NCBI RefSeq assembly: GCF_000067165.1
Contig: NC_010162.1
Span: forward strand, 10,652,501-10,716,500
Source of the DNA: Sorangium cellulosum So ce56
Lineage (GTDB): Bacteria > Myxococcota_A > Polyangia > Polyangiales > Polyangiaceae
DNA: 64,000 nucleotides
Reading direction: 5' to 3'
A program made the position numbers and the translations under genes. Below are positions 24,364 to 33,252 of the stretch, one piece after another. The notes beneath the pieces are model-generated. The model ran no database searches, had not been told where the DNA came from, and saw only the letters and a list, made by a program, of their open reading frames with translations. Numbering within the stretch: position 1 is the first letter of the stretch; each line of letters begins with the position of its first letter.

Positions 24364-27300
24364 GTGGCGCTCTCGCGTGGGAGGGTCCTCGCCCAGGGCA
24401 CGACGCCGCATCGCCACGAGCAGGAGGCGCTCGAGTTCGTCAAATCGGTCCTGCCTGACACCGACCCGTACCGCGTCTGGGCGCTCGTCGACCTCGTCGA
24501 CTCGAGCGGGCGCCGGTACGAGCTCGACCTCGTCGTGCTCGGCTACCACGCCCTCTATCTGATCGAGATCAAGAGTCATCCGGGCGCCGTCTCCGGGGAT
24601 GTCGTCGACTGGCGCTTTCGTTCTCCCGAAGGGCACGTCTCCATCAAGGAAAACCCTCTCCGGCTGACCGCGCTCAAGGCCCGCGTCCTCGGGAGCCTCC
24701 TCGAAAAGCAGATGGGGAGAAAGCGGCCGTACGTCGAGCCGCTCGTCTTCCTCTCCGACCCGAACATCCATGTCACGCTCGAGGGCAATGCGAAGGCCCG
24801 CGTCGTCACCCGGCGCGGCTTCCTCGCCGCCATGCAGCACGGCGACTACCCGGGCTCCGAGGCGCGCCCGCTCGGCTCCCCGATCGACCGGCCGATGGGG
24901 CAAGCGATCGATGTGGCGCTCAAGGCGCTCGGGCTTCGCGAGAGCAAGGGCGCGATGAAGGTCGGCGATCTCGCGCTCGGCGAGCTCATCGAGGAGGGGC
25001 CGGGCTACCAGGATCGCGAAGCCCAGCACGAGCGCATGGCGACGTTGAAGCGTCGCGTCCGCAGCTACCTCGTCCCCCAGAGCCCCGGTCAGGAGCGGCG
25101 GGACCAGCTCCGGCGCGCCGCCGACCGCGAGGCCGAGGTGCTCTCGGTCCTGAGCGATCACCCCGCGATCCTGCGCTTCACCGACTACATCGCCGAAGGC
25201 CCGATGGGCGGGCCCTGCATCGTCTTCGAGGACTTCGCGGGCGGGCTCCCCCTCGACGCCTACCTCCGCCGGCACCCGGATCTGTCGTTCGATCACCGGA
25301 TCCACATGGTCCAGCAGCTCGCCGATGCGCTCGACTACTGCCACCGGAAGAAGGTCCTGCACCGCGGGCTGCACCCCGGCGCCGTGCTCGTCCGCGAGCG
25401 GCAGGACAACAAACCTCCCGAGGTTCGCCTCTACAACTTCCAGCTTGCCAGTCGGGAAGACGGCAGCTCTGGCACCGTCCACCTCTCGGCGCTCGCGCCC
25501 GATCGCGCCGTCGTCTACCGCGCGCCCGAGGTCATCGAGGAGCCCTCCGCAGCCAAGCCGGAGAGCGACGTCTTCTCGCTCGGCGCCATCGCCTACCAGA
25601 TCTTCACAAGGACCGCGCCCGGGGCGACCCTCCTCGAGCGGGAGATGCTCTTGCAGGCGGGCGGAGGCCACCTGTCGATCGCGGCGGTGCGCGACGACCT
25701 CGCCGGCGGGGCCACGCCGCTGGGCGAGACCGAGCGCAAGTCCCTCGACGAAGTCGTCGGGTTCGCCACCGAGGCCAACCCCGTCCAGCGCGCTGACAAC
25801 GCGCTCGATTGGCTCGATCTGCTGCTCCAGGCGGTCACCGCGCCCGCGACCGGGCCAGTCCCGGGCCTCGACCCGCTCGAGGCGCGCCCCGGCGATCTCC
25901 TCGGCGGAAAGCTCTCGGTGGCGCGCCTCCTCGGCACGGGGGCCACCGCGCGCGTGCTCGCCGTCGAGCGCGAGGGGTCGCTGCTCGCCCTCAAGGTGCC
26001 GCTCGCCCCCGAGTTCGAGGATCGCCTGCGCGCCGAGGCCGAGGTGCTGGGCGCGCTCCGGAGCGAGCGCATCGTCCGGCTCGAGGGCACGCCGACGCTG
26101 GGGGGCCGCTTCTGCCTGCTCACCTCGTACGGCGGCGAGACGCTCGCCGATCTCCTCACGCGGGAAGGCCCGCCGAGCCTCGATTACGCGCGCCGCTGGG
26201 GCGAGGACCTGCTCCGGGCCCTCGAGTTCCTCGAGGACGAGGGCGTACAGCACCGCGACATCAAGCCCGCGAACGTCGGCGTCCTCCCGAGCCAGTCGAA
26301 GAAGCAACGGCACCTCTACCTGTTCGACTTCTCCCTCTCGATGCTCGACAGCGCCCAGACCCTCGTCGGCACCCCCGCCTACCGCGATCCGTTCGTCCCG
26401 CTGCGCGGCCGCTGGGACGAGGCCGCCGATCGCTTCTCCGCTGCGGTCACGCTCTACGAGCTGCTCACCGGCACCCGGCCCCGCTGGGGTCGAGGCGACG
26501 TGCCCGCCACCGCCGGCCAGGAGGAGATGTCGCTCGACGCCGAGCGCTTCGATACGGCCGTGCGCGGGCGCCTCGTGCCGTTCTTCCGTCGCGCGTTCGC
26601 CCGGGAGGCGGGCCAGCGCCACGAGACCGCCGAGCAGATGCGAACCGAGTGGATCGCCTGCTTCGCCGCCGCGCCCAGCGAGGCCGGCGCCGACGAGGCG
26701 GACGGCGCGCCTCCCGTCGCGGCGGATCTCTCGATCTTTACCGAGGCCACGCCCGTCGAGGCCCTCCCGCTCGGCGCGCGCGAGAAGAACGCCCTCGACC
26801 GCTCCGGCATCGTCACCGTGCGCGAGCTCCTCGCGCTCCCGCAGAACCAGCTCTCCGCGATCCGCGGCGTCGGCCGGGAGACGGCGCGCGCCATCCAGGA
26901 CTTCGTCGAGCGCTGGCGCGCGGCGCGCGCCACAGCAGGCGTGGCCTCGTCGGTCCCCGAAGGCGGCGCGCCAGGCCGACCGCGATCGGCCCCCCCGCTC
27001 CCCGCCCCGTTCTACCCGGGCTTTCAGGGCGAGGACGCCGCCGTCGCCTATCTCCCCGGGGTGCCGCGCGAGCTCACCACGGCCCTCGCCGACGCCGGCC
27101 TCGCCCGCGCCTCCCACGTGGCCGCGGCCTCGCCGCGACGCATCCTCCACGTCCTCGGCGATCGGCCTGACGCCGCCGAGGCGGTGCGCGCTGCCCTCGC
27201 CAAGCTCGCGGAGGGCGCCACCGACGACGCGCCCGCGACCCTCGCCGCATGGCTCGATCTGCTGCTGCCCGGCAAGGCGGCGGGCTCCGGCAGGGCGCGC

Positions 27301-28797
27301 GTCAACGCGGGCCGGGGCCCGGGGTCCGCCGTCCCGTTCAAGCACGTCCGCGAGCTGTTCGGCCTCGATCCCGTGGAGGGCGAGCGGATCACCGAGGCCT
27401 CGCTCCTCGCGAAGAAGCACCGTATCTCGCCTCAGGCCGTCTACCTCCAGCTCTCCAAGGCCCGGGAGCACTGGCGCGGCTTCCCCCGGCTCCAGGTGCT
27501 CCACGACCTCGTGCACGGCGCGCTCGCGGGCCTCGGCGGCGTCGCCTCGGTGGCCAGCGTCGGCGCCGCCCTCGCCTCCGCCGTCCCCGCGGGGCCCGCG
27601 GCGGCGGACGCCTCGTCCGACGCGGCCGCGCGCCTCGCGGAGGCCCTGGTCCGCGTCGTCGTCGAGACCAGCGAGCACCTCGTCGTCGGGCCCGTCCGCG
27701 GCCTGTGGATCGCCCCTTCGTACGAGCACCTCCGCGTCGCGCGCGCGCTCGGCGACGAGGCCGACGCCCTCGCGGCGCGCGAGCCGCTCCCGGCCTCGGA
27801 GGAGGCGCGCGCGGCGCTGGCGGCGCGCGTGAAGGACACCGAGCTCGCGGCGCTGCCCCCCGAGCGGCTCGTCTCCCTCGCCGCCGAGGCCAGCCGCACC
27901 GCCGCGAAGAGCGCCAGGCTCGAGCTCTATCCGCGCGCGATGTCGCCCGCGCGTGCCCTCAAGCTCTCCGCCGGGGCGATGGCGCACCTCGAGCTCCAGC
28001 CCGAGGAGATCCTCAAGGCCGTCGCCGCGCGCTACCCCGAGGCCGAGCGCCCGCCGCCCCGCCCGGCGCTCGATGCGCTGGTCCGGCCGCTCGGCCTCGA
28101 GTGGAGCGACGAAAAAAACGCGTACATCCGCCCCGGCGCGCTCCCGACGAGCACGGTGCACACCCAGGTCCCGCCCCCCCCGCTGCCGACCCACCATGGG
28201 TCCCGCCGGCCCACGCGCGACCCGCTCGTCCAGGAAGCGCGCGAGTTCGACGAGCGCCTGCGCCTCGCCGCGAGCCGCAAGCTCTTCCGCGTCATCGAGG
28301 TCAACTGCGCCTTCGCCGACGAGGCCGCGAACCGGCTCTCGCGGGACCTCGGGATCGAGCCTGTCTCCCTCGATCGCGCCATCTTGCGCGCCGCCGACGC
28401 GGTGGCCCTGGAGTGGGAGATCCCCGACCGCGGCGTCCTCGACGACGCCGATCGCGCGGGCCCGACCGGCCCGGACTGGGCCAACCTCCGCGACCTGATG
28501 CGCGAGAGCGCCGAGCGCGTCGTGCGCGACCTCGTGGCGAGGAACGCGTCGGTGCTCCTGACCCAGCCGGGGCTCCTTGCCCGCTATCGCCTCGACGGCG
28601 TCCTGGCCACGCTGATCGAGGCGACGCAGAAGGACGACGGGCCCGCCGTCTTCCTCCTGGTCCCGGCCTACGACGACCTCGGCCCGGCGCCGATCGACGC
28701 CGTTCCGGCGCCGATGCCGATCCCGCAGAGCTCGCCGGCGCAGCGGCTGCGCGTGCCCGAGTCGTGGATCGAGAACCGACACCGGGCGATGCCCTGA
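24364..28797 (+). CDS. pglW: BREX type 2 Ser/Thr kinase PglW with NERD domain
   Basis: GTG 24364, two bases after the upstream stop, gives 1477 residues. The N-terminus is a NERD domain (about 20-110) with the nuclease-like core ELDLVVLGYHALYLIEIKS, i.e. D then E-x-K. A first kinase-like domain (about 245-485) has HRGLHPGAVLV near 333 instead of HRD-K-N, so it is probably inactive. A second (about 515-775) has LGTGATARV, ALKVPL, HRDIKPAN near 630, DFS replacing DFG and GTPAYRDP; it may be active. A helix-hairpin-helix follows (LSAIRGVGRETARAIQDF, 830-850), then ~600 residues of helical C-terminus. In Pgl systems PglW acts with PglX, PglY and PglZ in phage resistance. Confidence 0.93.
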   Translation: MALSRGRVLAQGTTPHRHEQEALEFVKSVLPDTDPYRVWALVDLVDSSGRRYELDLVVLGYHALYLIEIKSHPGAVSGDVVDWRFRSPEGHVSIKENPLRLTALKARVLGSLLEKQMGRKRPYVEPLVFLSDPNIHVTLEGNAKARVVTRRGFLAAMQHGDYPGSEARPLGSPIDRPMGQAIDVALKALGLRESKGAMKVGDLALGELIEEGPGYQDREAQHERMATLKRRVRSYLVPQSPGQERRDQLRRAADREAEVLSVLSDHPAILRFTDYIAEGPMGGPCIVFEDFAGGLPLDAYLRRHPDLSFDHRIHMVQQLADALDYCHRKKVLHRGLHPGAVLVRERQDNKPPEVRLYNFQLASREDGSSGTVHLSALAPDRAVVYRAPEVIEEPSAAKPESDVFSLGAIAYQIFTRTAPGATLLEREMLLQAGGGHLSIAAVRDDLAGGATPLGETERKSLDEVVGFATEANPVQRADNALDWLDLLLQAVTAPATGPVPGLDPLEARPGDLLGGKLSVARLLGTGATARVLAVEREGSLLALKVPLAPEFEDRLRAEAEVLGALRSERIVRLEGTPTLGGRFCLLTSYGGETLADLLTREGPPSLDYARRWGEDLLRALEFLEDEGVQHRDIKPANVGVLPSQSKKQRHLYLFDFSLSMLDSAQTLVGTPAYRDPFVPLRGRWDEAADRFSAAVTLYELLTGTRPRWGRGDVPATAGQEEMSLDAERFDTAVRGRLVPFFRRAFAREAGQRHETAEQMRTEWIACFAAAPSEAGADEADGAPPVAADLSIFTEATPVEALPLGAREKNALDRSGIVTVRELLALPQNQLSAIRGVGRETARAIQDFVERWRAARATAGVASSVPEGGAPGRPRSAPPLPAPFYPGFQGEDAAVAYLPGVPRELTTALADAGLARASHVAAASPRRILHVLGDRPDAAEAVRAALAKLAEGATDDAPATLAAWLDLLLPGKAAGSGRARVNAGRGPGSAVPFKHVRELFGLDPVEGERITEASLLAKKHRISPQAVYLQLSKAREHWRGFPRLQVLHDLVHGALAGLGGVASVASVGAALASAVPAGPAAADASSDAAARLAEALVRVVVETSEHLVVGPVRGLWIAPSYEHLRVARALGDEADALAAREPLPASEEARAALAARVKDTELAALPPERLVSLAAEASRTAAKSARLELYPRAMSPARALKLSAGAMAHLELQPEEILKAVAARYPEAERPPPRPALDALVRPLGLEWSDEKNAYIRPGALPTSTVHTQVPPPPLPTHHGSRRPTRDPLVQEAREFDERLRLAASRKLFRVIEVNCAFADEAANRLSRDLGIEPVSLDRAILRAADAVALEWEIPDRGVLDDADRAGPTGPDWANLRDLMRESAERVVRDLVARNASVLLTQPGLLARYRLDGVLATLIEATQKDDGPAVFLLVPAYDDLGPAPIDAVPAPMPIPQSSPAQRLRVPESWIENRHRAMP

Positions 28798-28919
28798 GCC
28801 GCGCGCACGCCGCGCCGCCAGCCCGGCGCGCGCGTCCACGGATCGGAAATCGGCGCCGCGCGTGCGCGTGGTACCGTCGGCGCCGATCCGGCCGAAGCAG
28901 CCGAGGCGCGAGGTAGACG

Positions 28920-31900
28920 ATGGCAGGCAAGCGCAAGAAGGGAGCGGACGAGAGCCTCACGACGGCGCTCGCGCGGCTCCTCGAGAAGACCCTCCTCCCG
29001 GACCTCACGGCCCGGGCGAAGACCCCGGCGGTGGCCGCGGTGCTCGCCGAGCAGCACGCCCGCGAGAAGGCCGAGTCGCGCACCGCCGACCCGCTGGCCG
29101 AGTGGACGCCGCGCTGGCTCGAGCAGATCGGCGTGGCCTGGGTGCTCTCCTGCGTGTTCCTCCGGACGCTAGAGGACCGCGGCTTGGTCCGCCACCGGCG
29201 CATCGCGGGCGAGGGCGCCGCCGATGCCGAGCAACTGTTCTTCGAGCTCGCCCCGTCGCTCACCGCCCGCGACTACCTGCTCACCGCCTTCCGCGAGGTC
29301 GCCCGCCACCCCAGCGCCGAGGATCTCCTCGGCCCGACCCGGAACCCGGCGTTCCGACTCTCACCGTCGAACGAAGGCGCCCGTGCGCTGCTCGATTTCT
29401 TCCGCCAGCCGGACAAGACTGGTGGCGGCCTGTGCTGGCGCTTCGAGGGGAGCGACACGCGGTTTCTCGGAGATCTGTACCAGGATCTATCGCCCAGCGT
29501 TCGCGAGCGCTACGCGCTTCTGCAGACGCCGGACTTCGTCGGAGCGTTTATCCTCGATTTGACCCTCGATCCAGCGATCGCGACCTTCGGTCTTGAGGAA
29601 ACGCACCTTATTGACGCGACGTGCGGGTCGGGACACTTCCTGCTCGATGCTTTCGAACGCATCTGCGAACACCGGATGCGTACGGCGCCAGGGATCGATG
29701 TTAGGGAACATGCAGCGGCGGCACTGGGGCAGGTCCATGGGGTGGACATCAACCCCTATGCTGTGGCGATTGCGAAGTTTCGATTGATGCTGGCATATAT
29801 GGCGAAGGCGGAGCTCGGGACCTTGGCGGAGGTGCCGCAGCGGCTGCCGATCGAGGTGGTTGTGGCCGATTCGCTGCTTCATGGCGTGGTGGGGACGACG
29901 CGGCGGTTTGCCGAGCTGGAAGGGCAGAGAGCAGAGGCGTGGGGGCAGCCGATGTTCGAGCTCGAGGACCAGGATGCGTCGGATCGGGTGTTCGGGCGGA
30001 AGTACCAGGCGGTGGTGGGGAATCCGCCGTACATCGTGCCGAGGGATGATGGTCCACGCGACGAATACCGGAAACACTACCGCTCTTGCCATCGAGGATA
30101 CTCGCTGTCCGCGCCCTTCACGGAGCGTTTGTTTCAGCTCGCGGAGGGTGGTGGTTATGTCGGATTGATCAACGCAAACAGCTTCATGAAGCGCGAGTTC
30201 GGCAAGAAGCTCATCGAAGAGGTGCTCGCTCACCTCGATTTGACGCGCATCATTGATACCTCTGGTGCCTATGTCCCTGGCCATGGAACTCCGACCGTAA
30301 TTTTGTTTGGCCGGAATCAAAGGCCGGTGGCTACAACCATCCGTGCTGTATTGGGAAAACGCGGGGAACCCAACACGCCCGAACTACCGGAGCAAGGCGT
30401 CGTCTGGCGCTCGATCGCTACGCGCAACGACGATACAGGCTTCGAGAACGAGTTCATCTCGGTAGTCGACGCCAACCGGGCGAAATTCGCTCAGCACCCA
30501 TGGACGCTGGGCGGTGGTGGCGCAGCAGATGTCAAGGTCTTGATCGAGGCACGCGGCACAAGTCGTCTCGGTGAGTTGGTCGACAGCATTGGCCGGTCAA
30601 CGCACACGGGTGAGGACTCGTTCTTTTTCATGCTCCCGAGCGCAGCCGAGCGTGCCGGTGTGGCGCGCGATGGCTTCGTTCCCCTTGTGAAGGGGGAGCA
30701 GGTTCGAGACTGGGGCATCGCCGAAGATGAGGCGACTCTTTTCCCCTACGACATCAAGACTGCCGAGCCGCGCCCTCCCATAGGTCGAGCCGCGCCAATC
30801 TACTGGCCATATCGAACGATACTGCGAAACCGCCAGGACTATGGTGAAAAAATCGAGCAGCGGTCCCAGGGCGGGCGACGTCTTCAGTGGTTTGAGCATT
30901 CGATGTTCTTTCCCGAGAGATACCGCAACCCTCTCTCGATCACCTTCGCCTTCGTCGCCACCCACAACCACTTCGTCCTCGACCGGGGCGGAAAAGTGTT
31001 CAACCGCACGGCCCCCATCATCAAGCTGCCGGAAGGGGCCACGGAGGAAGACCACCTCGCGCTGCTCGGGTACCTGAATAGCTCGACCGCGTGCTTCTGG
31101 ATGAAGCAGGTGTTTCACGATAAAGGATCAGGAACGGACACGGGTAAGTGGCAATCAGAACCTGCGAAGATCGCCTATGAATTTACTGGAACAGGCTTGC
31201 TTCCGTTGCCGATTCCGTCCATTCCGCAGCCCAAGCCTCTCGCGGAGCTTGCGTCAGCTATCGAGCTAGTAGCGCGGAAACGGTCCGAGCTTCTGGGCGA
31301 GCTAATTAATGGACTCACCGAAGACCAGTCACGGCATGATTTCCAGGGGCGCATAGCGAAGGCCGCCGATTTAGACGGGCAGTTGCTTGCTCATGGAGTA
31401 TACCTCCAGGAATGGATGGATTGGCTCGTCTATGGATCGCTGGGTCTGGCACCTGTCAGTCTCGTTGCTCGATTTGAAACCGATTCGAACGTCCGGACTG
31501 GAGTTCCTCTTGGGGGGCGACCGTTTGAGCTGCTCTTGGCACGCAATGGACAAGCTATCGGAATTGATGGGCAACCTCTCTTGACCCAGTTGCCACCGTC
31601 TTGCTCGCCAGAGACCGCCGCACTCTGGGAGGACCTCATCAGTACGATAGCGGCGAGCCCGGAGCTCAGTGTCCTCGAAACCCCCGACTATAAGAGGCGC
31701 TGGTGCATCACTCCCAAAGACATGGGAGGTCGTGTCCTCACGTTCGAGGACCGCATGCGCGACCGACTTCAGTCCTGGCTGGCCGACAGGATCGAGGCCA
31801 TATTCCGCGAAGGTCAAGCGCGGTTTTCGCTACGTCAACTGCTTGAGCGCCTGAGCCTCGACGTATCTTTCGGAGTCGCAGCGCAGCACTGGTCCGGCGC

Positions 31901-32513
31901 AACGGATCTGGATGCTGTCATCGCAGCTTTCGTCGCGGCCGATGCAGTCCCCTACCTCGCCGCCCTCCGCTACACCCCCGAAGGCCTCGAAACCCGCGCC
32001 GCCTGGGAGCACACCTGGGCCCTCCAGCGCCGCGAGGACGCCGGCGAGAAGCTCTCCGCGCCCATCCCCGTCCCGCCGAAATACGACGCCAAGGACTTCC
32101 GCGACCCCAACTACTTCCGCATCCGCGGCAAGCTCGACGTCCCGAAGGAGCGCTTCATCTCCTATCCCGGCGCCGAGAAGGACGACGACCCGAGCCCGCT
32201 CTTCGGCTGGGCCGGGTGGAACCACCTCGAGCGTGCCACCGCCCTCGCCGGCCTCTACCAGGAGCGCAAGACCGAGGACGGCTGGGGCGCCGATCGCCTC
32301 ACCCCCCTCCTCGCGGGCCTCCTCGAGCTCGTCCCCTGGCTCAAGCAGTGGCACAACGAGATGAACGAGGAGTTCGGCGAGCGCCTCGGCGACTACTACG
32401 AGCGCTACGTCGACACCGAGGCCCGCGCCCTCGGCCTCTCCCTCGACGCCCTCCGCGCCTGGCGCCCCGAGGCCAGGGGACGCAAGGGCAAGGCGAAGCG
32501 AGCCGCGCCGTGA
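28920..32513 (+). CDS. pglX: BREX type 2 adenine-specific DNA methyltransferase PglX
   Basis: The 1197-residue protein starts at ATG 28920 after GAGGTAGACG. It carries the N6-adenine methyltransferase motifs: motif I LIDATCGSGHFLLDAF near 232 (AdoMet binding) and motif IV VVGNPPYIVPRDD near 366 (catalytic NPPY). Target-recognition and C-terminal domains follow. PglX marks host DNA and is needed for exclusion of unmarked phage. Composition is mosaic: bases 28920-29500 and after ~31930 use nearly only G/C-ending codons, whereas 29510-31920 uses many A/T-ending ones, as if the catalytic and recognition core had been exchanged. The last 490 bases are duplicated at 40760-41263. Confidence 0.95.
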   Translation: MAGKRKKGADESLTTALARLLEKTLLPDLTARAKTPAVAAVLAEQHAREKAESRTADPLAEWTPRWLEQIGVAWVLSCVFLRTLEDRGLVRHRRIAGEGAADAEQLFFELAPSLTARDYLLTAFREVARHPSAEDLLGPTRNPAFRLSPSNEGARALLDFFRQPDKTGGGLCWRFEGSDTRFLGDLYQDLSPSVRERYALLQTPDFVGAFILDLTLDPAIATFGLEETHLIDATCGSGHFLLDAFERICEHRMRTAPGIDVREHAAAALGQVHGVDINPYAVAIAKFRLMLAYMAKAELGTLAEVPQRLPIEVVVADSLLHGVVGTTRRFAELEGQRAEAWGQPMFELEDQDASDRVFGRKYQAVVGNPPYIVPRDDGPRDEYRKHYRSCHRGYSLSAPFTERLFQLAEGGGYVGLINANSFMKREFGKKLIEEVLAHLDLTRIIDTSGAYVPGHGTPTVILFGRNQRPVATTIRAVLGKRGEPNTPELPEQGVVWRSIATRNDDTGFENEFISVVDANRAKFAQHPWTLGGGGAADVKVLIEARGTSRLGELVDSIGRSTHTGEDSFFFMLPSAAERAGVARDGFVPLVKGEQVRDWGIAEDEATLFPYDIKTAEPRPPIGRAAPIYWPYRTILRNRQDYGEKIEQRSQGGRRLQWFEHSMFFPERYRNPLSITFAFVATHNHFVLDRGGKVFNRTAPIIKLPEGATEEDHLALLGYLNSSTACFWMKQVFHDKGSGTDTGKWQSEPAKIAYEFTGTGLLPLPIPSIPQPKPLAELASAIELVARKRSELLGELINGLTEDQSRHDFQGRIAKAADLDGQLLAHGVYLQEWMDWLVYGSLGLAPVSLVARFETDSNVRTGVPLGGRPFELLLARNGQAIGIDGQPLLTQLPPSCSPETAALWEDLISTIAASPELSVLETPDYKRRWCITPKDMGGRVLTFEDRMRDRLQSWLADRIEAIFREGQARFSLRQLLERLSLDVSFGVAAQHWSGATDLDAVIAAFVAADAVPYLAALRYTPEGLETRAAWEHTWALQRREDAGEKLSAPIPVPPKYDAKDFRDPNYFRIRGKLDVPKERFISYPGAEKDDDPSPLFGWAGWNHLERATALAGLYQERKTEDGWGADRLTPLLAGLLELVPWLKQWHNEMNEEFGERLGDYYERYVDTEARALGLSLDALRAWRPEARGRKGKAKRAAP

Positions 32514-32527
32514 GCGCCCCGACGAGC
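32024..32527. repeat. Direct repeat, proximal copy (3' end of pglX)
   Basis: These 504 bp, covering the last ~163 codons of pglX, the stop and 14 further bases, recur almost unchanged at 40760-41263 (constant offset 8736). The two copies flank the RHS-immunity insertion. Identity stops abruptly after TGAGCGCCCCGACGAGC. Confidence 0.93.
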
Positions 32528-32618
32528 CGATTCCGTCCGGGGACGATATCGAGCTGGCCTGGAGAGCCGAAGGGAACACGCCGGAAAGGCTTGCAGCACC
32601 GAATTCGATCGCATGCAA

Positions 32619-32762
32619 TCAGTGGCAGCGCGCGTTTTCGACGATGTCCAGGCGATTCGGGGCGAGTAGTTCGAAGTAATTGGTTCGCGCTTCCGGGGAC
32701 CAGCCAGGTAGCAGAAAGTGGCTCGATCGCCGCGAAACCAGCTCGTCCCAGAAGAGCCGCAC
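32619..32762 (-). pseudogene. Fragment of an unknown protein (possible orphan immunity or RHS cargo remnant)
   Basis: One minus-strand frame downstream of the Imm26 gene reads with a protein-like composition: VRLFWDELVSRRSSHFLLPG, then WSPEARTNYFELLAPNRLDI and VENARCH before a stop at 32619. It lacks an ATG and a clear RBS; a GTG at 32762 is possible and the frame stays open a few codons further up. RHS loci often keep fragments of displaced toxin/immunity cassettes downstream, which would fit. Family not recognised. Confidence 0.35.
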
Positions 32763-32775
32763 CCATGGCCATTCC

Positions 32776-33252
32776 TTACCCCTGCGATTCCTCCGCAGAC
32801 CGGATTAGGTTCGTCAATCGAATCTCAACGGCGCCTGCTCCCATCATTCGATCGTAGGGGTACCGAGATGCCGTATCGATATCGATTTCTGTCTCCTTGA
32901 CGCAGTTGAACGAGTCGTCGTAGGTCGACAACCAGGCCCGACCAGCAGCCTCGTCGATGCGTGCCATGGGCAACATGGGCCAATCCGAGGGTGTCCAATC
33001 CTTAAGGGCGTCAACCAGCGGCCAGTTCTTGCGAAGGAGCTCGAGATCTCCGAACTTTCCAATGAGCAAAGCGTTCTCCGGGACCAGTTTTGCCATGTCC
33101 ACGTCGCTTGCCTTCGAAACCCTTGGGCCAAAAAAATAGCCCAATGCATGGCCCTCCCCAGTGGCGCGGGCGAGCACCCCTGTCGCATATCCGCCATCGC
33201 GCAGGGGCACAAGAAATACGGTCCCATTGGGCGCAGGTATCCGACGATTCAT
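32776..33252 (-). CDS. Imm26-like immunity protein for the RHS toxin
   Basis: The 158-residue protein begins MNRRIPAPNGTVFLVPLRDG, then GYATGVLARATGEGHALGYF and FGPR. This opening pattern (GTVF-VPL-DGGY-GV-AR...GYFFGP) is that of immunity family Imm26, which is found beside polymorphic toxins. Its ATG overlaps the RHS stop codon by ATGA, so translation is coupled, as expected for a cognate toxin/antidote pair. It should bind and block the C-terminal nuclease of the RHS protein in the cytoplasm. Codon use is less GC-biased than the flanking genes, suggesting recent transfer with the toxin tip. Confidence 0.8.
   Translation of the reverse strand: MNRRIPAPNGTVFLVPLRDGGYATGVLARATGEGHALGYFFGPRVSKASDVDMAKLVPENALLIGKFGDLELLRKNWPLVDALKDWTPSDWPMLPMARIDEAAGRAWLSTYDDSFNCVKETEIDIDTASRYPYDRMMGAGAVEIRLTNLIRSAEESQG

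Noticed and set aside
24358..28839. Very long minus-strand open frame opposite pglW (also similar ones opposite pglY at 41987-44584 and pglZ at 48125-50569)
   Set aside because: These are antisense shadows produced by GC-biased third positions. They lack motifs and RBSs and are dominated by Arg/Glu/Ala/Gly.
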